Shown: positions 1 to 6,574, numbered from the stretch's first letter. The stretch: DNA of 7,581 bases from Treponema sp. UBA1798 (GCA_002319875.1 DCFS01000323.1:1-7581), one strand, 5' to 3'. Program-made: numbers and translations. Notes: generated by a model not told the origin, from the sequence alone.

Positions 1-48
1 GTTGACAAAAAGGCCTGTTATATTCATCTTCGCAGTGTGCAGGCATGA
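1..48 (+). CDS. C-terminal end of an upstream gene (partial)
   Basis: Frame 1 is open from the window edge and encodes VDKKACYIHLRSVQA before a TGA at 46-48. That TGA overlaps the ATG of the next frame (45-47) as ATGA, the usual arrangement of two translationally coupled genes. Fifteen residues are too few to assign a family. The alternative is that this frame and the following one belong to a single gene broken by a frameshift near position 45; the poor ribosome binding site of the next ORF leaves that open. Confidence 0.4.
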   Translation, partial: VDKKACYIHLRSVQA

Positions 49-818
49 CTGAAACCGGGCTGGAATATCTGGCCATACAGCTTATGATGATTCCGAAAGA
101 AAAACTGACGAAACATAATCCGTTCCTGACAACCGATAACAGCATAATATATCTGTTGAAAAAATATGAAGAAGCACTGAGAAAAACATTCAAAATATTT
201 ACGGATATAATGAATCCCCGGTATATTGACTGCTATATTGAACTGCCCAAAAATGAACTGATCGGGTACGGCAGTACTGTTTATTCGGAAGGGGCTGGTC
301 AACTCATGGAAAATACAATTCATTTTGAACTTTTTTCAAAAGAGCGGCTGCTGACGGACGGCTCTTTTTATCTCGTGGAAAACAAAGACCGGAATAAGTT
401 TTATGATCCTGAGACAATTACAAAAACACTGCTTGATTCGGGCGTTATACCGGAAGCGGACAAAAAAAAATATTTTGCCTATACGGATGATTCTGTCCTG
501 ACTAAACAAGAATTGATGAATTATTATAAGACCTCGACACAATTTAAGAATGCAGTGTCGCACCATATCAGCGAATGGGCAGATATCAGTTTTTCAGACA
601 GTGATATAAAACACTGCTACGCACAGAAGGGATATGCGACGCTTAAGAATGGAAAAAAAGAACAGAAAAGCGTTGCAGTAAAAGAATTTATCAATGATGA
701 ATACAAAGCTTTTACCTGGTTTGACAATACGGTTTTTCCTGACAGAGAGTTCTCTGATCTTACAGCCTTCTTTTATCATCCGACCCGTTTTCTGGAATAT
801 GTAAGCAATAAGCAGTGA
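45..818 (+). CDS. Hypothetical protein, 257 aa
   Basis: I do not recognise this protein. It is 257 residues, rich in Lys, Glu, Tyr and Phe, and has no signal peptide or membrane segment, so it looks soluble and cytoplasmic. Residues about 34-57 form a likely charged helix. Residues 60-125 look like mixed alpha/beta and contain the Gly-rich stretch GYGSTVYSEGAGQ (74-86). A lysine-rich turn lies at 201-208, and an aromatic C-terminal part (220-252) includes FTWFDNTVF and FFYHPTRF. The ATG at 45 is the first start after an in-frame TGA at 3-5 and overlaps the upstream stop as ATGA, so translation probably depends on coupling; only a weak 'cagg' precedes it. The gene converges on the minus-strand amidohydrolase gene across a 119-bp gap with a hairpin. 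It could be the 3' part of a frameshifted larger gene. Confidence 0.7.
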   Translation: MTETGLEYLAIQLMMIPKEKLTKHNPFLTTDNSIIYLLKKYEEALRKTFKIFTDIMNPRYIDCYIELPKNELIGYGSTVYSEGAGQLMENTIHFELFSKERLLTDGSFYLVENKDRNKFYDPETITKTLLDSGVIPEADKKKYFAYTDDSVLTKQELMNYYKTSTQFKNAVSHHISEWADISFSDSDIKHCYAQKGYATLKNGKKEQKSVAVKEFINDEYKAFTWFDNTVFPDREFSDLTAFFYHPTRFLEYVSNKQ

Positions 819-873
819 ATGAATATTCTCCGACAACAAGATGTGGTACTGCCGTATATCCTGTTTAACAGCG

Positions 874-911
874 CTGCTCCCGCTGATACAATATCGGTAT
901 CAGCGGAGCAG
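874..911. terminator. Strong hairpin between convergent genes
   Basis: The left arm (874-889) and right arm (897-911, GTATCAGCGGAGCAG) pair over 15 bp with one bulged C and a 7-nt loop (890-896). It lies between the stop of the plus-strand hypothetical gene (818) and the stop of the minus-strand amidohydrolase gene (938). That suits a terminator serving both directions. Neither side has a classic uninterrupted T-run: the plus side continues into AT-rich sequence about 5 nt later, and the minus side has only a short TTAAA. It may instead be a 3'-end stabilising structure or work with Rho. Confidence 0.6.
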
Positions 912-937
912 ACGGTATATTATTATTTTAGTTACTG

Positions 938-2077
938 CTACCGGATTTTTTTTCCTCTTCGAATGACCTGCCGTACATTTGCCAATGTACTTACCTGTTT
1001 CAGAGGATTGCCCTCTACAACGATACAGTCGGCATCATAACCTTCCGTAATCTGACCCGTTTTTCGCGACATAAGCTCTCCCGCATATACGGTGACACCT
1101 TTGAGCGCTTCTTTTATATTCATTCCCAAATCAACTGCATACATAACGTCCCGATAGAGTAACCCGTGATATGCATCGGAGCCGATAACTATTTTCGGAT
1201 GGGCTGCTATTAATTGCGAAAGTCTTTTCATCACCTCATTACGAGTCTTCCGTACATTTTCAGCATGTAACGGCGGACAAAGCGGCAGCCGTGAATCATC
1301 CATAAAGACTCCGGGGGTAAGGCATACGGTTGAATTGTATTTTAATATAAGATCTATATCTTTTTCGTCTGCCCAGTAACAGTGATCAAGAACGTCTATT
1401 CCCTCTTCTGTACAATACTGTAAACCAAGACCTCCGAGGCAGTGGGAACTCGTCTTCAGGCCACAGGCCTTTGCTTCTTGTACTACAGTCCGGACTTCTT
1501 CCCGGGACAAGAAACACTGAATCGTGGTACCGTCGACAGGAGGTGTCCCGGGTGTAATAAAAATTTTCAGCCAATCGGTCTGATGAAATATATTTTCTCT
1601 GGATTGGCGTCTGAATTCCTCCGGTCCGGAGAAACCTATTCCCACGTATCCGTGTCCATGCAGACCTTTCATGCCAATGCCTGCTACCTGCATCCATGGT
1701 GCATCGAGTTGTCCTGCCTTTTCAAGATTTCTAAGAAGAACATCAATATAGTATCTGTCCCCAAGGCAGCGTAACCCGGTAATTCCGGCCTGCAGATCAT
1801 CTGCGGCAGATTTCAGCGCACGTACCGTCTGGTTCGCTTCGGGATCTTCCATCATAGCCAGATGACCGGGAATTCTGGCATCAAGTGCAAGATGCGTATG
1901 GCAATCTATCAGCCCCGGCATGAGGGTTTCTTTATCCTGCAGTACAATATCTGCCTGATTTTTTGTTCCATTGCCGATGGAAACAAACTTTCCATTTTCG
2001 ATTATGACTATCTGGTTCTTTTTCGCTTCCAACGCCTCTCCGGCAAGCATGGATGGCGCAAACAGGATTTGTTTCAT
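938..2077 (-). CDS. Metal-dependent amidohydrolase (imidazolonepropionase-like)
   Basis: Cytoplasmic hydrolase of the amidohydrolase superfamily, 379 residues from the chosen start. A small N-terminal beta domain with the IIENGKFVSIGNG turn precedes the TIM barrel. The metal and catalytic set is complete: HxH at H60/H62 (GLIDCHTHL), K171 in DWLKIF as the likely carbamylated bridging lysine, H212 (SSHCLG), H232 (LDHCYW) and D301 (IGSDAYHG). The C-terminal pattern GQITEGYDADCIVVEGNP is typical of this family. This is the two-metal, Lys-bridged type related to imidazolonepropionase-like and Xaa-Pro-type amidohydrolases, so hydrolysis of a C-N amide or cyclic amide bond is expected; the substrate is unknown. 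The ATG at 2077 overlaps the tctA TGA as ATGA. A GTG at 2122 would add 15 Cys/Lys-rich residues inside tctA, has no ribosome site, and is rejected. AAAAGGGG sits 12 nt upstream, rather far, so coupling to tctA is likely. It is the last gene of the unit. Confidence 0.9.
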   Translation of the reverse strand: MKQILFAPSMLAGEALEAKKNQIVIIENGKFVSIGNGTKNQADIVLQDKETLMPGLIDCHTHLALDARIPGHLAMMEDPEANQTVRALKSAADDLQAGITGLRCLGDRYYIDVLLRNLEKAGQLDAPWMQVAGIGMKGLHGHGYVGIGFSGPEEFRRQSRENIFHQTDWLKIFITPGTPPVDGTTIQCFLSREEVRTVVQEAKACGLKTSSHCLGGLGLQYCTEEGIDVLDHCYWADEKDIDLILKYNSTVCLTPGVFMDDSRLPLCPPLHAENVRKTRNEVMKRLSQLIAAHPKIVIGSDAYHGLLYRDVMYAVDLGMNIKEALKGVTVYAGELMSRKTGQITEGYDADCIVVEGNPLKQVSTLANVRQVIRRGKKIR

Positions 2078-3558
2078 TTCAGGATTTTTCCCCTTTTCAT
2101 TTTTTTTACAATTACAGGCCACAAGAATGAAACTACAATAAAAAGTGTAAATAGATCTGTTAATGGCCGGGTAAATATCATCAGAAAATTGGAATACATA
2201 GTTCCTGTTAATGTTATAGCTTCTTCCAGCATCGGACCAAGCAGTAATGCCAGCGCAACCGGTGACAACGGATAATCGTATTTGACCATAAAGTATCCTG
2301 CTATACCGGCGATAAACATGGTAATGACATCCATGATATTCTGCTGTATAGAATAAGAACCAACAATAGCAAGTACGACAATAACAGTGATCAGTACCTG
2401 TTTCGGTATAAGCAGAATTTTTCCTGCAATTTTACAGAAAAGCATACCAATGAAAAAAAGCAGCAGATTGATGACGGCAAATCCGCAAAGTAAGGTATAT
2501 ACTTCACTTGCATGCTGAATGAACAATAGCGGACCCGGCCGCAATCCATGAATTATCATCGCCCCCAGAAATATGGCAGCCGGTGCTGAGCCGGGAATGC
2601 CAAGCGTAAGTAATGGTATCAGGGAGCCACCTGTAACCCCGTTGTTAGCCGTTTCTGAAGCAATAATTCCTTCAGGATTTCCATGACCAAAAAGTTCCGG
2701 AGTCTTACTTCTTTTTTTTGCTTCGTTGTATGACAGAAAAGATGCTATATCCGGGCCTGCTGCCGGAATTATACCGATAATAATACCTATCACGGTAGAG
2801 CAAAGCAGATTCCAGAGATTATTTTCTATAATCTTCCACGGAAGTTTTATATGGCTGACTGTTGAAATCTTTTTGTTGTCCTGATTCATATTCTGGATCA
2901 TGTTAAAAACTTCAGGAAGGCTGAACAAACCGATCAGGACCGCAACGACATTAAGTCCTCCTGCAAGCTGATAATTCCCGAATGTAAATCTCGGAAATCC
3001 GAGTATCGGATCCTGCCCGACTGTTGCAAGGACTAGGGCTACGAGGCATACCAGTAGCCCTTTGGCAAGGTTCCCTTCAGAAAGCATTGAAACGACGCTT
3101 AAACCAAAAATCGCTATCATCATCTGCTCCGGCGGGCCGACTCTCATTGCAATGACGGCCAGGAGCGGAGCACAAAAAAGTAATGCTATAGAGGAACCAA
3201 GGCCACCAATGGCGGATGCAAAGGTTACCAGCGCTAAAGCTTTGCCGCCTTCTCCTTTTTCCAGCATAGCACGGCCATCCATAGCAGTCGGTACGCTTGC
3301 CGGTGTTCCCGGAATTCCTACAAGAACAGCAGGTATCGAACCTCCATATACGGCCCCACAATAAATACCGGAAAGAAGCAGCATCGCTGCTCCGGGGCCA
3401 AGAATATAAGAAAAGGGAACAAATACGGCAACTCCCATAGTTGCACTGAATCCCGGTAAGGCTCCAAAAATAATACCAATAACGATGCCCAGTATCATGA
3501 AAATGAAGTTCACACCTGTGAAGACTCCGGCAAATCCTAATATGATATTCTGTAACAT
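2074..3558 (-). CDS. tctA: TctA family large membrane subunit of a tripartite tricarboxylate transporter
   Basis: Large integral membrane subunit that carries a carboxylate across the inner membrane, driven by an ion gradient. It is 494 residues, close to the usual TctA length of about 500, with some 10-12 hydrophobic segments. The two family signature regions are both present: GGSIPAVLVGIPGTPASVP (72-90, followed by TAMDGRAM) and GGSLIPLLTLGIPGSAPAA (310-328, followed by HGLRPGP). These mark the internal duplication of the family. The early segment FGALPGFSATMG (31-42) is also typical. The ATG at 3558 has AGGGGA 4 nt upstream, overlapping the tctB stop (TAG at 3567-3569). The open frame extends upstream to 3795, but that part only shadows tctB. 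The stop overlaps the amidohydrolase start. Confidence 0.95.
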   Translation of the reverse strand: MLQNIILGFAGVFTGVNFIFMILGIVIGIIFGALPGFSATMGVAVFVPFSYILGPGAAMLLLSGIYCGAVYGGSIPAVLVGIPGTPASVPTAMDGRAMLEKGEGGKALALVTFASAIGGLGSSIALLFCAPLLAVIAMRVGPPEQMMIAIFGLSVVSMLSEGNLAKGLLVCLVALVLATVGQDPILGFPRFTFGNYQLAGGLNVVAVLIGLFSLPEVFNMIQNMNQDNKKISTVSHIKLPWKIIENNLWNLLCSTVIGIIIGIIPAAGPDIASFLSYNEAKKRSKTPELFGHGNPEGIIASETANNGVTGGSLIPLLTLGIPGSAPAAIFLGAMIIHGLRPGPLLFIQHASEVYTLLCGFAVINLLLFFIGMLFCKIAGKILLIPKQVLITVIVVLAIVGSYSIQQNIMDVITMFIAGIAGYFMVKYDYPLSPVALALLLGPMLEEAITLTGTMYSNFLMIFTRPLTDLFTLFIVVSFLWPVIVKKMKRGKILK

Positions 3559-3566
3559 ATATTCCC

Positions 3567-4007
3567 CTATAAATTCAATGAAAACCAACAACCTGCGGGT
3601 AGTAATACAGAAAGTATCCGGTTGAATAAAAAATACATCAAAAGCGTTAATACAGCCGGATAGATAACGAGCAGTTTTATATTTCTGACTTTGAGAAACC
3701 ACAAAGCTCCATACAGAAATACAAGGGTAGCCAGAATATAACCGATTTTTCCTAAGAGAAAAATGTATGCAGCAATCATCAGAACGAGAACACAACAGGC
3801 AAATAGAACTGATTTATCAGTTGATTGTTCCTTTTTTTGTTTTGACGCAAGCAGATAGATACAGAAAAGAAAACTGGCTATAATAAGCGTCATCGGATAG
3901 ATCCGCCCTTCCATCGGAATACCCGGTAACTGGATAGTAAACGCGACCAACAAAACGACGATACATAAAACAAAAAGCCTGTTTCCTGTTATTTTTCTTA
4001 AACTCAT
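3567..4007 (-). CDS. tctB: TctB family small membrane subunit of a tripartite tricarboxylate transporter
   Basis: Small membrane subunit, 146 residues, normal for TctB. Hydrophobic segments lie at about 11-27, 38-55, 66-84, 88-105 and 109-136, with a charged cytoplasmic-type loop KQKKEQSTDK (56-65) after the second. PMEGRIYPMTLIIAS (31-45) matches the usual pattern of an early extracytoplasmic turn followed by a Pro-containing helix. Primary sequence in this family is poorly conserved, so the assignment rests on size, topology and its place between tctC and tctA. The ATG is preceded by AAAGGT at a good distance. The stop is 8 bp before tctA, with the tctA ribosome site overlapping it. Confidence 0.9.
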   Translation of the reverse strand: MSLRKITGNRLFVLCIVVLLVAFTIQLPGIPMEGRIYPMTLIIASFLFCIYLLASKQKKEQSTDKSVLFACCVLVLMIAAYIFLLGKIGYILATLVFLYGALWFLKVRNIKLLVIYPAVLTLLMYFLFNRILSVLLPAGCWFSLNL

Positions 4008-4022
4008 AATATACCTTTAATA

Positions 4023-4062
4023 AGGTCCGGTTTTGTCTCCGGACCTGAATACGCTTCGTATT
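4023..4062 (-). promoter_or_regulatory. Two tandem hairpins between tctC and tctB
   Basis: In the 62-bp tctC-tctB gap the minus-strand transcript meets first a 6-bp stem with a 3-nt loop (4048-4053 with 4057-4062). It then meets an 8-bp perfect GC-rich stem, AGGTCCGG at 4023-4030 with CCGGACCT at 4039-4046, with an 8-nt loop. No T-run follows; the tctB ribosome site comes instead. Such hairpins after binding-protein genes commonly protect the upstream mRNA segment or partly stop transcription. That would give more TctC than TctB/TctA, though this role is inferred. Confidence 0.6.
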
Positions 4063-4069
4063 GGAACAG

Positions 4070-5047
4070 TTACTGCTTTGCTTCAGTAATCAGTTTCTTA
4101 TATGCTTCATGAGAAGTATTGAAATAGTTCTTAAATAAAGTATAGGGCATATAATTACGGAAAGAACCGGCCTTCAGTACTTCAACCTGGTAATCCGGAT
4201 TATTCATAACCTTGTTGAGCGCTGCATCCATCTTGACAAGAATGTCTTCGGGAATACCGGCAGGACCTACAATAGCGCGCCACATTGTATGTTCAAAGTT
4301 GAAGCCGGATTCTTTTATTGTAGGAATATCGGGCGTGAGTTCAAAGCGACTGTCAGAAGAAATTGCGAGCGGCACGATATTTCCTGCCTGAATCTGGGCA
4401 AGAGCTTCACTGACGAAAGGGACACCAACATCACAATTATCTCCGGCAACTGCAGTTACTGCTAATGCCCCGCTTTGAAATACCATTCGTTTGAATTTAA
4501 TACCAGCCTGGGATTCCAGCTTTAGTCTGAGGAAATCATGACTTGACCATGCTCCTCCAAGACCAAACGTTATAGTTCCCGGAGCAGACTTTGCCTTTTC
4601 AATCAATTGCTGAATACTTTTAATTCCTGATTTTTTAGAAACGATTATGATATGAGGATCTGAAGCAAACATACAGACTGGCGAAAATGAAGTATTATCG
4701 TAAGTAACTCCCTGAAACAGAAGTTTCCCGTTACTCATATTGCAGTCTCCGTATCCAAAAGTATATCCATCAGGTTTTGCATCTGCAATAGCAGTGAAAC
4801 CTATCGTTCCGCTTCCACCGGTAATATTCTGGACTACGATCGTTTGTCCCAATTCTTTTTCCAGGTATTTGGTAATCAGCCGGATCGTGATATCGGCTCC
4901 GCCTCCTGCTCCGTATGGTACAATGAATTTTATTGTACCGGTAGGCCATGTGGGTGTTTTTGATGCAAGTTCCTTTTGTCCATCTCCAAACAGCAAAGAT
5001 GAACATCCTAAAGCAGCAATAAGCAGCAAACTTAAAATTCTTTTCAT
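4070..5047 (-). CDS. tctC: TctC (Bug-type) solute-binding protein of the tripartite tricarboxylate transporter
   Basis: Extracytoplasmic binding protein, 325 residues, the usual length, that captures a carboxylate and delivers it to TctA/TctB. The N-terminus MKRILSLLLIAALGC is a short export signal. Cys15 could be a lipoprotein site (relaxed lipobox ALGC), with cleavage near LLFGDGQKE as the alternative. The family ligand loop IKFIVPYGAGGGADI (39-53) is present, as are GGSGTIG (77-83), PDGYTFGYG (92-100), FSPVCMFASDPHIIIV (121-136) and ELTPDIPTIKESG (236-248), all standard Bug/TctC landmarks. Asp52 is the usual ligand-loop aspartate. The start is well supported by AGGAGG at 5056-5061, 8 nt upstream. 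It follows the PdxA2-like gene and precedes tctB. The specific ligand cannot be read from sequence, as this family binds many mono- to tricarboxylates and some amino acids. Confidence 0.95.
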   Translation of the reverse strand: MKRILSLLLIAALGCSSLLFGDGQKELASKTPTWPTGTIKFIVPYGAGGGADITIRLITKYLEKELGQTIVVQNITGGSGTIGFTAIADAKPDGYTFGYGDCNMSNGKLLFQGVTYDNTSFSPVCMFASDPHIIIVSKKSGIKSIQQLIEKAKSAPGTITFGLGGAWSSHDFLRLKLESQAGIKFKRMVFQSGALAVTAVAGDNCDVGVPFVSEALAQIQAGNIVPLAISSDSRFELTPDIPTIKESGFNFEHTMWRAIVGPAGIPEDILVKMDAALNKVMNNPDYQVEVLKAGSFRNYMPYTLFKNYFNTSHEAYKKLITEAKQ

Positions 5048-5067
5048 TAAAAATTCCTCCTAAGAAT

Positions 5068-5092
5068 AAAACAAACAATACGCCTTTGTTTT
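5068..5092 (-). promoter_or_regulatory. AT-rich hairpin upstream of tctC
   Basis: AAAACAAA (5068-5075) pairs with TTTGTTTT (5085-5092) around a 9-nt loop in the 119-bp gap between the dehydrogenase gene and tctC. On the minus strand the T-rich arm comes last, followed by ATTCTT and then the tctC ribosome site, so it resembles a very weak terminator or attenuator. The all-A/T stem would be unstable, so a role is doubtful. The same gap holds a quasi-palindrome (CCCTTATAATATGGG, 5102-5116). I see no credible -35/-10 pair for an internal promoter. Confidence 0.3.
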
Positions 5093-5104
5093 TCAGCATA
5101 TCCC

Positions 5105-5143
5105 TTATAATATGGGAAAGCCTATACCTGCCTTCCCTTGCAT
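5105..5143 (-). CDS. Possible 12-codon ORF after the dehydrogenase gene
   Basis: Just after the dehydrogenase stop (5167-5169) the minus strand has a perfect AAGGAGG (5151-5157), 7 nt before an ATG at 5143. It opens a 12-codon frame, MQGKAGIGFPIL, ending in TAA at 5105-5107. A GTG at 5147 in another frame would run into tctC but sits too close to the ribosome site. It could be a coupling or leader peptide that keeps ribosomes moving toward tctC, the remnant of a lost gene, or chance. Confidence 0.25.
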   Translation of the reverse strand: MQGKAGIGFPIL

Positions 5144-5166
5144 CCACCGACCTCCTTCTTCCTTAT

Positions 5167-6171
5167 TTATTTTTTCATATGTGTCGCCATTTTTGAAACC
5201 ATTTTAACCGCATTCTCAAAAGCCGTAGTTTTTACAATACCTGTTCCTGCAATATCGTATGCTGTCCCGTGTGCACAGGTCGCAACAGGAACCGGCATCC
5301 CGCCTGCAATCGTTATGCCCTGATCGAATCCTTTCAGTTTCAGGGCTATCTGTCCCTGATCATGATACATCGTTACAACTCCGTCAAATTCTCCGTTAAA
5401 AGCTTTTATAAACGTAATATCGGATGAATATGGTCCGGTGGCGTCGATGCCTGATTTTTGTACAAGTTCAATAGCAGGAGTAATAATGTCGATTTCTTCC
5501 CTCCCGCATCTGCCGTTTTCTCCGCAATGCGGATTCAGTGCGCATAATGCTATTCTCGGCTGCTGAATACCGCTGTTTTTCAATGCGGAATTGCATAATT
5601 GTGTCGCGCCGACGATTTTTCCGATAGTCAGTTCGTTACTGACGTCCCGTATGGGAATATGGCTTGTCGTACGGGTTGTCCATAAGTTTCCTACGACATT
5701 GATTTCCCCAAAAGAGCCGGTACAATTAAACAGGTGTGCCATATAATGATGTTCGCTTTCAAATTTGCAGCCTGCATCTTTCATGGCTGCTTTGTTAAGC
5801 GGGACAAAACAGAACCCTTCGATTTTTTTATTTTTTGAAAGTTCGACGGCGAGTTTCAGCATGTCAAGGCACGCCTTTCCTGATTTTGTACTTAAGCGGC
5901 CGAACGGGACCTCCGCCGGATCCAGATTTTTCTGATCAAGCAGCGGATAAATACTGTTTTCCCAGTTAATTTGTGATATGGAGTCTGTCACACAGACCGT
6001 ATTTTTTATTCCGGTTATTTCACAGGCACGGGCGAATATCCGTGCATCACCGATTATAATCGGCCTGCAATATGCATCGAAAAAATTCTGTGAAACAAGT
6101 TTTGCTACGATTTCAGGGCCTACACCAGCTGCATCACCCATAAGAATCCCGATTATTGGTTTATCATTCAT
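5167..6171 (-). CDS. pdxA2: PdxA2-like 4-phospho-sugar-acid dehydrogenase (PdxA family)
   Basis: Cytoplasmic NAD-dependent, metal-dependent dehydrogenase of the PdxA family, 334 residues, full length. Landmarks are MGDAAGVGPE (11-20), PLNKAAM (124-130), H171 in TTSHIP, H215 in ALNPHCGENG and H270 in TMYHDQGQIALK. The three His match the metal ligands of E. coli PdxA (His166, His211, His266). CAHGTAYDIAGTG (299-311) follows. The MYHDQGQIALKLKGFD wording and the replacement of PdxA's GHTE by SEHHY (139-143) point to the PdxA2 branch. Characterised members oxidise and decarboxylate 4-phospho-D-threonate or 4-phospho-D-erythronate to dihydroxyacetone phosphate. Those enzymes normally sit beside a DUF1537 kinase, absent here. 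The ATG is preceded by GGAAGGA (6179-6185), 7 nt upstream. As first gene of the transporter unit, a catabolic role is far more likely than pyridoxal phosphate synthesis. Confidence 0.88.
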   Translation of the reverse strand: MNDKPIIGILMGDAAGVGPEIVAKLVSQNFFDAYCRPIIIGDARIFARACEITGIKNTVCVTDSISQINWENSIYPLLDQKNLDPAEVPFGRLSTKSGKACLDMLKLAVELSKNKKIEGFCFVPLNKAAMKDAGCKFESEHHYMAHLFNCTGSFGEINVVGNLWTTRTTSHIPIRDVSNELTIGKIVGATQLCNSALKNSGIQQPRIALCALNPHCGENGRCGREEIDIITPAIELVQKSGIDATGPYSSDITFIKAFNGEFDGVVTMYHDQGQIALKLKGFDQGITIAGGMPVPVATCAHGTAYDIAGTGIVKTTAFENAVKMVSKMATHMKK

Positions 6172-6276
6172 ATGTACATCCTTCCATTTTTATTCGTGCG
6201 GAGGCTTTAATACCCTGCCCTCTGGGGCGTAATAGAGGAAATTAAACCTTGGCCGCAATACCTTTAGAGAACTACA

Positions 6277-6297
6277 TCCGCCGCGGCGTGCGGCGGA
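6277..6297 (-). promoter_or_regulatory. GC-rich hairpin in the leader of the five-gene transcript
   Basis: If transcription starts about 6307 from the sigma-54 promoter, this 8-bp GC stem with a 5-nt loop forms about 10 nt from the RNA 5' end. It sits within a leader of about 135 nt. No T-run follows in the minus direction, so it is not a terminator; protection of the 5' end or a protein site are possible roles. Confidence 0.45.
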
Positions 6298-6317
6298 GTT
6301 GTTGTTTCTGGAATTAA

Positions 6318-6333
6318 TGCAATGTTTGTGCCA
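6318..6333 (-). promoter_or_regulatory. Sigma-54 (RpoN) -24/-12 promoter for the pdxA2-tctCBA-amidohydrolase unit
   Basis: On the minus strand the sequence reads TGGCAC-AAACA-TTGCA. It matches the sigma-54 consensus TGGCAC-N5-TTGCW at every defined position, with correct GG-to-GC spacing. The -24 GG lies at 6331-6332 and the -12 GC at 6319-6320, so the start would be near 6307. It faces the dehydrogenase gene 147 bp away, and no competing strong sigma-70 promoter is visible for that gene. Such promoters need an AAA+ enhancer-binding activator; none is encoded in the window. Confidence 0.72.
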
Positions 6334-6427
6334 AGGTTTTATTTACTATCCGCGTAATGTCTGTTTTTATTATCCAATAGAGCTTTATTCATTGCGTTAC
6401 AAATAATAAAAAATATTTCTCCTTTCT

Positions 6428-6439
6428 TCTGCCGGCAGA
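6428..6439. promoter_or_regulatory. 12-bp perfect palindrome, candidate activator site
   Basis: TCTGCCGGCAGA is a perfect palindrome centred about 126 bp upstream of the predicted sigma-54 start. That is the usual distance for an enhancer-binding protein site. It could equally be an operator for the divergent racemase-like gene. Only one copy is seen. Confidence 0.4.
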
Positions 6440-6471
6440 TACCTCTGCAAAGCCCGGGGCCATACCAATAT

Positions 6472-6494
6472 AACGGATGTTTCAAATATCCGTT
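6472..6494. promoter_or_regulatory. Inverted repeat AACGGAT-N9-ATCCGTT
   Basis: A perfect 7-bp inverted repeat with a 9-bp spacer, followed on the plus strand by a run of T (6493-6497). It lies about 175 bp upstream of the sigma-54 start and about 80 bp upstream of the sigma-70-like promoter. An operator is the likelier reading; as a terminator it would be weak and would serve no visible plus-strand gene. Confidence 0.35.
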
Positions 6495-6574
6495 TTTGGA
6501 ACAACTAAATGTAACATATGAAAAGAAAGCAAGGCTGCAATTCTTCTGAACTCAGGGAGAAATCAGAGATTTTC

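Larger units (their letters stand above)
6244..6339. repeat. 96-bp nested inverted repeat with GC-rich core hairpin
   Basis: The outer 10-bp arms are perfect: AAACCTTGGC (6244-6253) and GCCAAGGTTT (6330-6339). Near the centre an 8-bp perfect GC stem, TCCGCCGC (6277-6284) with GCGGCGGA (6290-6297), encloses a 5-nt loop. Its flanks (AACT at 6270 and the GTTGTT side at 6298-6303) can partly extend the stem. The layout resembles a small palindromic dispersed element, but no target-site duplication is obvious. The right outer arm overlaps the -24 box of the sigma-54 promoter. Confidence 0.6.

Noticed and set aside
2078..2122. 15-residue Cys/Lys-rich N-terminal extension (MACNCKK...) of the amidohydrolase from a GTG
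   Set aside because: No ribosome site precedes the GTG, the stretch lies inside tctA, and the ATG at 2077 overlaps the tctA stop as ATGA.
3062..3364. Open frames antisense to tctA (also 1442-1774, 1862-2275 and 4740-5063 antisense to other genes)
   Set aside because: They are shadows of strongly recognised genes, without family motifs or ribosome sites of their own.
3559..3795. 79-residue N-terminal extension of the tctA frame
   Set aside because: It lies wholly inside tctB in another frame, is unlike any TctA N-terminus, and the ATG at 3558 has a clear ribosome site and gives the normal family length.
5102..5116. Internal promoter for tctC (TATTAT within the quasi-palindrome)
   Set aside because: No -35 element is found at 16-18 bp on the minus strand.
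6369..6397. Sigma-70 promoter facing left (GATAAT at 6369-6374 on the minus strand)
   Set aside because: The -10 is fair but no -35 resembling TTGACA lies at a suitable distance, and the sigma-54 match is far better.
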